Shown piece after piece: positions 5,467-11,647 of a DNA stretch of 11,647 bases. The DNA comes from an uncultured delta proteobacterium. Its GTDB lineage: Bacteria; Myxococcota_A; Polyangia; Polyangiales; Polyangiaceae. The stretch is from positions 1 through 11,647 of the forward strand of contig CAIOHM010000007.1 in assembly GCA_903858055.1 (NCBI GenBank), in the 5' to 3' direction. The notes below the pieces were generated by a model. The model saw nothing but the letters and a program-made list of their open reading frames with translations, was not told the origin of the DNA and ran no database searches. Each line of letters opens with the position of its first letter. Within the stretch, counting starts at the first letter, position 1. The position numbers and the translations under genes were made by a program.

Positions 5467-6541
5467 GTCGGTAGAGCACCGTCGACGAACCCCACACCGG
5501 CGTGAAGCGCTTGTCTTCGAGCACGTCGGTGGGGCCGAAGAGCGCCATGCCCTCCGGGGAGAGCGCGCGATGCACGAGGCTCCAGACCGCGCGCTTGCCG
5601 TCGGCGTCGAAGTAAATGAGCACGTTGCGGCACAGCACCACGTCACACGCCGCGATGGGCGGGAGCGCGTCCATGAGGTTGAACGTTTGGAACGCGACTC
5701 CATTGCGCAGGCCCGCGCGCACGCGGCGGAACGAGGGATCTCCCTCCTCCGGCGTCTCGAAGAAGCGCGCGAAGCGCTGCGGGAACTTGCGAAACGAGGC
5801 GTGCGCGCCGCCGTCGTACACGCCTGCATTCGCAAGGCGCACCGCCTGGCGCGAGAGGTCGGAGCCCAAGAGCCGCAAGCGCCAGCGCGCCTTCGCGCGA
5901 ATCGAGGGTCCGTCGCTGTCGACTTCCCCAATATTTTCAAGCTCTTCGAGGAGGAGCATCGCGACCGAGTACAGCTCCTCGCCGGTCGACGACGCCGCCG
6001 ACCAAATGGCGATAGTCGGCGAAGGCTTGTTCCTCTCGCGCGCCACCAGCGCCGCGAGGACGTCACGCTGCAGGTGCTCGAGCTGGCCCATGTCGCGGAA
6101 GAAGTAGGTCTCGTGGTTCGTGAGGCTCTCGAGCAGCGCGAGCCACTCGGGATGCGCCGAGTCGACCGTCGCCAGGATCGAGAGCCACTTCTCGAGCTCG
6201 GAGAGCGGCAGTCGCGCCGTGATGCGCTGAAGCTTCTGGCGCACCTGCTCCTCGACGGCGATGCCGCTGCGCACGCGCACCGCGGCGATGAGCCAATTGA
6301 CGAAGGGCTCGCGGTCCGACGCGCCTTGCGGGACCGGCGGGAGGAGCTCCGTCGCCCGGGGCGCGGAGACGGGCATGCTTGGCGCCGCCGCTCGGAGCGA
6401 CGTCGACGAGAGTGCGCGCGCCTCGCTCGGGGGCGCCGTAAAGGCCGACGGAACGGACGCGCCGGTGCCGAGCTGACTGCGAAGCTCGGCCATTTTTCGC
6501 TGGAGCGCAGCGAGCTTGTCGTTGAGGTCGTCCGCGGCCAT
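5459..6541 (-). CDS. cheR: CheR-type chemoreceptor glutamate methyltransferase with coiled-coil N-terminus
   Basis: CheR transfers methyl groups from S-adenosylmethionine to receptor glutamates. The protein has 360 residues from the ATG at 6541. Residues 1-25 form a heptad-like helix (LNDKLAALQRKMAELRSQL), followed by an Ala/Pro/Ser linker to about 75. The CheR N-domain spans about 78-150 and ends in LTNHETYFFRD (140-150). The SAM site WSAASSTGEE (180-189) matches the family WSAGCSTGEE pattern. LLGSDLSRQAV (224-234) carries the acidic adenosine-binding Asp228, and CDVVLCRNVLIYFD (299-312) is the family signature. Classic CheR is about 270-290 residues, so the extension is the addition. No TPR repeats are present. 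A TTG at 6550 (TTGA overlap with the upstream stop) would add three residues and is possible. It is expressed between the CheW-like gene and the hydrolase. Confidence 0.92.
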   Translation of the reverse strand: MAADDLNDKLAALQRKMAELRSQLGTGASVPSAFTAPPSEARALSSTSLRAAAPSMPVSAPRATELLPPVPQGASDREPFVNWLIAAVRVRSGIAVEEQVRQKLQRITARLPLSELEKWLSILATVDSAHPEWLALLESLTNHETYFFRDMGQLEHLQRDVLAALVARERNKPSPTIAIWSAASSTGEELYSVAMLLLEELENIGEVDSDGPSIRAKARWRLRLLGSDLSRQAVRLANAGVYDGGAHASFRKFPQRFARFFETPEEGDPSFRRVRAGLRNGVAFQTFNLMDALPPIAACDVVLCRNVLIYFDADGKRAVWSLVHRALSPEGMALFGPTDVLEDKRFTPVWGSSTVLYRRV

Positions 6542-6546
6542 GGGGC

Positions 6547-6942
6547 TCAAGTCCCCGTGGCGAAGCGCTGCCAGACGAGCTCAACGGCGAGTCGAAAGGC
6601 CGGCGCTTCGTTCGGCAATGTGTAAAGTGCATCGACCCAAGGCGCGAGCGCGTCGTGGGAAGCGGGGAGGGGGCGCCATGCGCTGTCGTCGACGTCGACG
6701 ATGGTTTCGGCTGCGCTGAAAAGCAGGACGGCTTGCTCGTCTCCGCGCTCGAGGTGCAGCGCGATTCGCGGAGCGGAGGGCTCCACCCCAACTTCCGCGG
6801 CGAGGTCGCGCACGGGCACGAGGAGCCCGTGGCGGCGCACGATCGACTTCCCGACGAACGCGCTCCCGTCGTCGATCGATGCGGCCGCATCGATGGGGGA
6901 GAGGAGCGTGTGAGCACCCGCCCGAAGACGAAGATGCCTCAT
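6547..6942 (-). CDS. Short diverged CheW-like protein
   Basis: This 131-residue protein lies between cheA and cheR. The centre resembles a CheW/SH3-like coupling fold: GKSIVRRHGLLVPVRDLAAEVG (31-52, compare RG-x-PVxDL in CheW), then IALHLERGDEQAVLLFSAAETIVDVDD (60-86) as the two-strand region. It is shorter than typical CheW (about 140-170 residues), lacks its usual opening strands, and the C-terminal 45 residues (PWVDALYTLP, VELVWQRFATGT) do not match the family. The ATG at 6942 follows the cheA stop by 1 base (TGAgATG), so it is coupled to cheA. It may be an adaptor that joins CheA and receptors differently from the canonical CheW gene upstream in the same operon, or a decoy. The similarity is partial, so the call is tentative; the gene itself is well supported by coding frame and spacing. 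Confidence 0.6.
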   Translation of the reverse strand: MRHLRLRAGAHTLLSPIDAAASIDDGSAFVGKSIVRRHGLLVPVRDLAAEVGVEPSAPRIALHLERGDEQAVLLFSAAETIVDVDDSAWRPLPASHDALAPWVDALYTLPNEAPAFRLAVELVWQRFATGT

Positions 6943-6943
6943 C

Positions 6944-9871
6944 TCACGCGACCGTCGACGGGTGCAGGCCAGCGACGGGGACGGGCTGACGCCGCGTATC
7001 CGCTGCCAAACGGAGAAGCTCCTCACCGTCGACGATGAGCACCGCTCGTCCGTCGCCGAGCACCGCTGCGCCGGAGAGCCCAGGGATCGAGACGATCGCG
7101 GGGTGAACCTCCTTCACGTAGAGCTCTCGTCGACCCACGAGGCGATCGACGACGAGGCCGAGGCGGTGCGGACCCGATTGGACGATGACCACCGGACAGC
7201 GTGCGTCGAGGCGCGGCTCGGGCTTCGCCTCGAGGAGCGCGTCGAGATCGTGGAGCGGCAACACCGCGTCGCGCAGCACGAGCGCGCCGTGACCCTCGAC
7301 GAGCTGACGTTCTTTCGGATCGAGCTCGAGCGTTTCCGCGAGGAATCGCTCGGGAACGGCGAGGACGCGCCCGCCGGCTTCGACCAGGAGAACCGGCTGA
7401 ATGGCCGCCGAGAGCGGGAGCAGCAGCGTGAAGGTCGTGCCCTTGTCGAGCGTCGACGTGATCGCGATGCTCCCGCCGAGCCGCGTGACATTGGTGAGGA
7501 CGACGTCCATGCCGACCCCGCGGCCCGAGGTGTCGGTGACTTGCTCCGCCGTCGAGAAGCCCGGCGCGAAGATGAGCTTGAAGGCCTCCTCGTTCGTCAT
7601 CGCGGCTGCGGCGTTCTCCGTGAGAATGCCGCGCTCGATGGCGCGTTTCTTCAGCTTGGACGGGTCCATGCCCCGACCGTCGTCGGACAGCTCGATGACG
7701 ATGCGGTTGTTGCGGCTGCCCGCCGACAGATGCACGCTCGCCTGCGGTCCCTTGCCGCGCGCGGTACGGTCTGCGGGGGTCTCGACGCCGTGGTCGACGG
7801 CGTTGCGGACCATGTGCATGAGGGGGTCGACGAGCGATTCGGCCATGGCTTTGTCGAGCCGCGTCTCACCGCCTGAGGTCTCGAAGGTCACGTCTTTTCC
7901 AAGCTTTTGCGCGAGCGTGCGCACGATGCGCGGAAAGCGCGAGAAGACGGTGTCGATGGGCACCACGCGCAGTTCGAGGGTCTGATCGCGCAGGCGGAGG
8001 ATCGAGCCGTGAAGCTGCTGGTCAATCTGGCGAATGCGCCCGAGCGTGGATTCGACGCTGGCGACGACCTGTCGCCCCTCTTGGCCCGAACGGTCCACGA
8101 GAGACTCGAGCCTCCTCACCAGCGCCTCGGTCCCAGCTCCGCCCACGGCCTGGTCGAGCGTGTTGCTCAGCGTGAGGAGCTCGCCCACCTGAGCCATCAG
8201 CGCGTCGACGACCTCGCCTCGCACGCGGAGCATCGTGGCCGCGGCTTTCGCCTGCGCCGCCTCTTTCGAGGCGTCACGCGCTTCCTTCTTCTCCTCGGCA
8301 GGGGCTGCGACGGGCGCAGCCTCTTGTGCCGAACGCTCCGCCAGCGCTCGGCACGCGCGCACGTCGACGGAGTGCTCGGGGCCCGCGATGCGCGTGAGCT
8401 CCGCACGCAGCTGCACGAGCGGCAGCTCCGAGACCGTGAGGATGCGCAAGTACGGACGCCCCGATTCGAACGTCGCACGGTTCACGACGGGGGCCGTGTG
8501 CTGCGTCAGCCAGTCCACGAGCGAGCGGGTGATGGCCGGAGCGCTCTCGCATTCGAAGCCGAGCTCGTAAATGGCCTTCGCGTCGTCGGAGGTGGCCTTG
8601 CGAAGCGAGCGCACGGCTGCGACGTCGAGGACCTCGACGAGGGCGCCGTCGATGCCGAGCGCGAGCACCTCGTCGGGCAGCGGACGCTTGCCGCGCGCGT
8701 TCGGCGCCGCGTTGCGGCGGAGGGACTGCGCGCCGTGCTCGTCGAGATCGCTGTGAAAGTGCTCGATGCACTCCAGAATCACCTCGCGGAGCGGCTCGGA
8801 GGAGCGCTGCGCGAGGTCGTCCAGACGGTAGCACTCCTGCGCGAGCTGAGGACGATCGACGAGCTCGTAGAGCGCCGCGAGGAAGCGGGCTTCGGCGCCC
8901 AGCGCCGCGCGTACGACCGGGTCGCCGTCGTTTGGGAAGCCGCCGATGCGCTCGATCTCGGGGCTGATGCGTCGGATCTCCGCGTGCACGACCATCGCGA
9001 CGGCCTCGGAGCGCGTGAGCTCCGCGAGGCGCGTTTGGTAAAGTTCGTCGATGAGGGCGAAGCGCGAGCGCATCGACGCGAGCGCCGCGAGCGAGCGGCG
9101 TCGGCGGTCGGGTGAATCGGTCTCGACCCCGCGTGCGAGGGACGAGAACTCCTCCTCCAAGCCCTCGAACGACATGACCTGACACGCGTTCGCCAGGGTC
9201 TCGAGGGCCCGCTTCGCGCGAGCGGGCTCGTCCTGCGCGACGGCGCCGACCACCACGGGGAACTCCTCGGTGACGAGCTCCGCGAACGCCTCCATGAACG
9301 ACTGTTCGGCGCTCGTGGCGGGGCCGCCGGTGGGCGATTCGCGGGAGATGCCGGAGCTTGGCTTTGGCGTGACCGGGGCCTGGTCATGCGCGGCCCGTGC
9401 GCTCGGTGGCGGGCGGACGCTGACGGGGCCTGTGAGGAGCGCGGACGCCGCTTGGCCCAGCTTCTTGGGCGCGGCCCCCGTGCGGGCGCGGAACGCCGCG
9501 TCGAGTCGCGCGATCAGCGCAGCGGGGCGCTCGCCGTTCGCGCGCGTTTGAATCCCGAGTTCGCGCAGCGCACGAAGCGCGTCGACGGACTCGAGGAGCA
9601 GGTCGGTGACCTCGCGATCGATCGAAGCCTTCCCGTCGCGTACGAGGCCCAGGAGGTTCTCCGCGTGGTGCGCGGCGTCGGCCATGGAGGCCAAATCCAT
9701 GGCGCGCGTGAGGCCCTTGATGGAGTGAAACGCGCGAAAGAGGCGCGAGATCGTCTCCGTCGTGGGGCCGTCTTTCTCAATCGCGACGAGGCCAGGCTCG
9801 ATGGACTCGAGGTGCTCCTCGGTCTCGGCCGCAAACTCCTCCCACAGCGCTTCTGCGAAATCGTCCGACAT
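6944..9871 (-). CDS. cheA: CheA-type sensor histidine kinase with second Hpt-like domain and large middle region
   Basis: CheA autophosphorylates and passes phosphate to response regulators. This 975-residue version is longer than E. coli CheA (654). Hpt domain 1 spans about 5-130 with phospho-accepting His49 in FHSIKG. About 190-285 looks like a second Hpt helix bundle, but the His-x-x-Lys-Gly motif is gone (ACQVMSFEGLEEEFSSLA), so it is probably inactive. Residues 290-510 are unassigned and contain an alpha/beta-like part (430-505). The dimerisation helices are about 550-650. The ATPase has an N-box HMVRNAVDHG (686-695), G1 DDGRGMD (730-736), GFST (771-774) and G2 GRGVGMDVV (783-791). The CheW-like P5 domain covers about 822-955. 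A GGAGAG ribosome site precedes ATG 9871. The stop of the receiver gene is 13 bp before this start. Kinase function is firm; the middle region is new to me. Confidence 0.95.
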   Translation of the reverse strand: MSDDFAEALWEEFAAETEEHLESIEPGLVAIEKDGPTTETISRLFRAFHSIKGLTRAMDLASMADAAHHAENLLGLVRDGKASIDREVTDLLLESVDALRALRELGIQTRANGERPAALIARLDAAFRARTGAAPKKLGQAASALLTGPVSVRPPPSARAAHDQAPVTPKPSSGISRESPTGGPATSAEQSFMEAFAELVTEEFPVVVGAVAQDEPARAKRALETLANACQVMSFEGLEEEFSSLARGVETDSPDRRRRSLAALASMRSRFALIDELYQTRLAELTRSEAVAMVVHAEIRRISPEIERIGGFPNDGDPVVRAALGAEARFLAALYELVDRPQLAQECYRLDDLAQRSSEPLREVILECIEHFHSDLDEHGAQSLRRNAAPNARGKRPLPDEVLALGIDGALVEVLDVAAVRSLRKATSDDAKAIYELGFECESAPAITRSLVDWLTQHTAPVVNRATFESGRPYLRILTVSELPLVQLRAELTRIAGPEHSVDVRACRALAERSAQEAAPVAAPAEEKKEARDASKEAAQAKAAATMLRVRGEVVDALMAQVGELLTLSNTLDQAVGGAGTEALVRRLESLVDRSGQEGRQVVASVESTLGRIRQIDQQLHGSILRLRDQTLELRVVPIDTVFSRFPRIVRTLAQKLGKDVTFETSGGETRLDKAMAESLVDPLMHMVRNAVDHGVETPADRTARGKGPQASVHLSAGSRNNRIVIELSDDGRGMDPSKLKKRAIERGILTENAAAAMTNEEAFKLIFAPGFSTAEQVTDTSGRGVGMDVVLTNVTRLGGSIAITSTLDKGTTFTLLLPLSAAIQPVLLVEAGGRVLAVPERFLAETLELDPKERQLVEGHGALVLRDAVLPLHDLDALLEAKPEPRLDARCPVVIVQSGPHRLGLVVDRLVGRRELYVKEVHPAIVSIPGLSGAAVLGDGRAVLIVDGEELLRLAADTRRQPVPVAGLHPSTVA

Positions 9872-9876
9872 CGTCG

Positions 9877-9882
9877 CTCTCC
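9877..9882 (-). promoter_or_regulatory. Ribosome binding site for cheA
   Basis: The minus strand reads GGAGAG, ending 5 bases before the cheA ATG at 9871. It is the clearest ribosome site in the operon besides that of cheB and supports the 975-residue start. Confidence 0.6.
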
Positions 9883-9884
9883 GT

Positions 9885-10307
9885 TCAGGGATCGAGGCCC
9901 GAGGCCTTGCGCATGGTGCGAACGATTTCGCTGCCCTTCTTCTCGTCGATGTCGAGGCTCAGCGTGCCCGAAGGCTTGGCGATCACCGCGAACGCACCGA
10001 GTCGCTTGGCCTCGGCCGCGATGGGCGAGCCAACCTGGGTGAGGGAAGAAACGATGATGACCTGCGCCTTCGAGAGCAAACGCAACCGCTTCAAGGCCTC
10101 GATGCCGTCCATTTCGGGCATCTCGATGTCCAAGAGCACGAGGTCGGGCTTCGTCTCTTTCGTCTTTTCGATCGCCACGCGGCCGTTCTCGGCCTCGCCC
10201 ACGATCGTGAACGCCGGGTCCGAGGCCGTCAGATCCGCGAGGATCGCGCGCATGACGAAGGAGTCGTCGACGATGAGGACACGCTTGGTTTCCATGAGCG
10301 ATTTCAT
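9885..10307 (-). CDS. Single-domain response regulator resembling the CheB receiver domain
   Basis: This 140-residue receiver is a likely phosphate acceptor for CheA. Acidic pair Asp14-Asp15 (LIVDDSF), phospho-accepting Asp60 (LLDIEMPEMDG), Ser87 in the VSSLT switch segment and Lys111 (AKPSG) are all present. The VSSLT-x-G segment, the ending GTLSLDI and the following helix are what one sees in CheB receivers, and CheB just upstream has the same layout (SSLTEPGTKAT, ELSIDL). So this looks like a CheB receiver without its methylesterase half rather than a classic CheY. ATG 10307 overlaps the cheB stop (ATGA, 10304-10307); a second ATG at 10295 would shorten it by four residues. A tail of about 30 residues follows the core. 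Whether it controls a motor, a kinase phosphate sink or another output is not visible. Confidence 0.88.
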   Translation of the reverse strand: MKSLMETKRVLIVDDSFVMRAILADLTASDPAFTIVGEAENGRVAIEKTKETKPDLVLLDIEMPEMDGIEALKRLRLLSKAQVIIVSSLTQVGSPIAAEAKRLGAFAVIAKPSGTLSLDIDEKKGSEIVRTMRKASGLDP

Positions 10308-11344
10308 CCGTGTTCGAGGGAAATGTTGCGGGCCCAGTCGGCGAGGCGACGGCCGATGTCGGGCACGGTGAGCACCTGCGATGCGGCCCCATGGTCGATC
10401 GCGGACCCGGGCATGCCGGGGACGATGCACGTGCTGGGCTCCTGCACGAGCACGGGGAACTGCTTCTCGCGGAACCGCAGCGCGCCCTGCGTTCCGTCGG
10501 CGCCCATGCCCGTGAGGATCACGCCGACCGCGGAGCGACAGACGCGCGCCGCCGACTCAAAGAGCACGTCGGCGTTGGGGTGAATCGTTGCGGCCGGGTC
10601 CGTGCGCACGGAAAGCACCAGCGACCCGCCGAGGCCGAGCCCGACGATGCCGTCCGTGCCACCGGGGATCACGGTCCAGGTGCGGGGGTCGAGCGACATG
10701 CCCGAGCTGCCCTCGCGCACGCGGAGGCCCGTCTCGGCAGCGAGGTTTTGCGCGAAGCTCGCCGTGTAGACCGGCGGCATGTGCTGCGCGATGACCACCG
10801 GGAAGGGGAGCTCGCCGGCCGCCTTCAAAAGCTCGACGACGGTGCGCGGTCCGCCCGTCGAGACGCCCACGACCACCATGTCGACGCGGCGTCGCGGGCC
10901 CGAGACGGTGTTGCGCACGAGCGGCACACGCCGCGAAGGGGGCGCGCGCTCCGAGCACGCACGGATCTTTTCGACGAGGTCTTTTCCGAGCTGCGCGAGG
11001 TCGATCGAGAGCTCGGTCGAGCACTTCGCGACCACGTCCACCGCCCCGGCTGCGAACGCGTCGAAGGTCGCCTTCGTCCCGGGCTCGGTGAGGCTGCTCA
11101 CGACGATGATCTTCGTCGACACCTCCTCGAGGACCGCCTTCGTCGCGCCGAGGCCGTCGAGCTCGGGCATCTCGAGGTCCATCGTCACGACGTCGGGCTT
11201 GAGGGTCTTCGCGAGCTGGACCGCCTGACGCCCGTCGCGGGCCTCGCCGACGACCTCGATGTCGCCCGCGTCGCTCAAGAGCTTCTTGAGCGCGAGACGC
11301 ATGAAGCCCGAGTCGTCGACGATCAAGACGCGAATGCGACTCAT
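10304..11344 (-). CDS. cheB: CheB receiver-methylesterase
   Basis: CheB removes methyl groups from chemoreceptors and also deamidates them, when phosphorylated by CheA. Of 346 residues, about 1-125 form the receiver with Asp10-Asp11 (IVDDSGF), phospho-acceptor Asp56 (TMDLEMPELDG) and Lys107. After Lys107 the usual proline is a cysteine (AKCST). The linker spans about 130-150. The methylesterase covers 154-342 with catalytic Ser162 (GVSTGGP), His188 (IAQHMP) and Asp283 (TGMGADG); HPNADVLFESAA (255-266) and PGMPGSAID (309-317) are family motifs. The whole catalytic triad is present, so it should be active. ATG 11344 overlaps the cheW stop (ATGA) and GGAGG lies 4 bases upstream. Its stop overlaps the next receiver. 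Function is confidently known from the family. Confidence 0.95.
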   Translation of the reverse strand: MSRIRVLIVDDSGFMRLALKKLLSDAGDIEVVGEARDGRQAVQLAKTLKPDVVTMDLEMPELDGLGATKAVLEEVSTKIIVVSSLTEPGTKATFDAFAAGAVDVVAKCSTELSIDLAQLGKDLVEKIRACSERAPPSRRVPLVRNTVSGPRRRVDMVVVGVSTGGPRTVVELLKAAGELPFPVVIAQHMPPVYTASFAQNLAAETGLRVREGSSGMSLDPRTWTVIPGGTDGIVGLGLGGSLVLSVRTDPAATIHPNADVLFESAARVCRSAVGVILTGMGADGTQGALRFREKQFPVLVQEPSTCIVPGMPGSAIDHGAASQVLTVPDIGRRLADWARNISLEHG

Positions 11345-11647
11345 GAAGCCTCCGCTGTAGCAAGAGAAGCGCGATCGAGGAGTCCCTCGGGCTTCACGAG
11401 GCTCGCGATCCGGCCGTCGTCGAGGCGAACGACCCCGGAAGCCGGTCCAAAACGTGCGAGCGAGAAGGGCTCCACACGCGACTCGTCGAGCGAGACGAGC
11501 CCCTCGACGTCGTCGACCGCCAGCGCGATCACCACGTCGCCGAACGCGTCGCGCACGAGCACGAGGCGCGACGACGCCCCCGGGACGTGCGCCCCGAACG
11601 CCGTACGCACGTCGCACACGGGGAGCACGCGCCCGCCAACGTCGACC
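11341..11647 (-). CDS. cheW: CheW-type adaptor, C-terminal part (5' end outside window)
   Basis: CheW couples chemoreceptors to CheA. Only the last 101 codons are in the window. The visible start VDVGGRVLPVCDVRTAFG carries the CheW RG-x-x-x-PVxDL hallmark as GGRVLPVCDV, followed by the segment LVLVRDAFGDVVIALAVDDVEGLVSL and the closing GRIASLVKPEGLL strand. It appears intact at its end. Its stop at 11341-11343 overlaps the cheB start, so cheW and cheB are coupled. It matches the CheW family better than the short protein at 6547-6942 does. A chemoreceptor gene or the promoter may lie beyond the window edge. Confidence 0.85.
   Translation of the reverse strand, partial: VDVGGRVLPVCDVRTAFGAHVPGASSRLVLVRDAFGDVVIALAVDDVEGLVSLDESRVEPFSLARFGPASGVVRLDDGRIASLVKPEGLLDRASLATAEAS
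11349..11353 (-). promoter_or_regulatory. Ribosome binding site for cheB
   Basis: The minus strand reads GGAGG, 4 bases before the cheB ATG at 11344 and within the last codons of cheW. It fixes the cheB start and indicates independent as well as coupled translation. Confidence 0.6.

Noticed and set aside
4450..5505. 351-residue plus-strand frame opposite the hydrolase
   Set aside because: It overlaps the hydrolase with an intact catalytic triad and has the composition of an antisense shadow.
6541..6550. TTG start for cheR, 9 bases upstream of the ATG
   Set aside because: TTGA overlap with the upstream stop and a GGGGA before it make it possible, but ATG is the usual choice and only three residues differ.
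7907..9115. 402-residue plus-strand frame opposite cheA
   Set aside because: It is antisense to cheA's middle and dimerisation regions and is dominated by Arg/Glu/Val/Leu, with no motif.
1..11647. Insertion sequences, CRISPR arrays, tRNA genes, riboswitches
   Set aside because: No direct repeats with regular spacing, no transposase motifs, no cloverleaf-like segment and no gene-free stretch long enough for a riboswitch were seen.

Overview
This window is very GC-rich and densely coded. It carries truncated-globin/adenylate-cyclase signalling genes, three DUF124/AIM24-family paralogues, an M48 membrane peptidase and most of a chemosensory operon. The base composition, G/C-dominated third codon positions, GTG starts and gene content suggest a member of the Myxococcota (former Deltaproteobacteria), perhaps the Polyangia branch. 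That assignment is an inference from style and content, because no rRNA or other marker gene is present.

Layout. Positions 1-1594 read rightward: the last 37 codons of an unidentified gene, then a group I truncated haemoglobin (150-506) that overlaps by 4 bp a soluble class III cyclase (503-1594) with a PAS-like N-terminus and coiled coil. Positions 1613-3678 read leftward: three tandem AIM24-family proteins, nearly abutting or overlapping by 1 bp. They are divergent from a rightward M48 metallopeptidase (3681-4520). The two GTG start codons are only 2 bp apart and lie inside one perfect 10-bp palindrome. Positions 4543-11647 read leftward as one compact operon. In transcription order it is cheW (cut by the window edge), cheB, a single-domain receiver that resembles the CheB receiver, a large 975-residue cheA, a short diverged CheW-like protein, cheR with a coiled-coil extension, and an alpha/beta hydrolase. 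Junctions in this operon are overlaps or gaps of a few bases.

How the genes fit together. CheA would autophosphorylate under the control of CheW proteins and of chemoreceptors that are not in the window. It would pass phosphate to CheB and to the lone receiver. CheR and CheB would methylate and demethylate the receptors. The diverged CheW-like protein and the hydrolase are the non-standard parts. The globin/cyclase pair looks like a translationally coupled unit that could link a haem ligand (O2 or NO) to cAMP.

There are no tRNAs, rRNAs, CRISPR arrays or mobile elements, and no gene-free stretch over 300 bases. The longest apparent gaps are 35 bp or less. The items I consider most worth a second look are the globin/cyclase pair, the palindromic double start, the tandem AIM24 trio, the CheB-like lone receiver beside CheB, and the unassigned central part of CheA.
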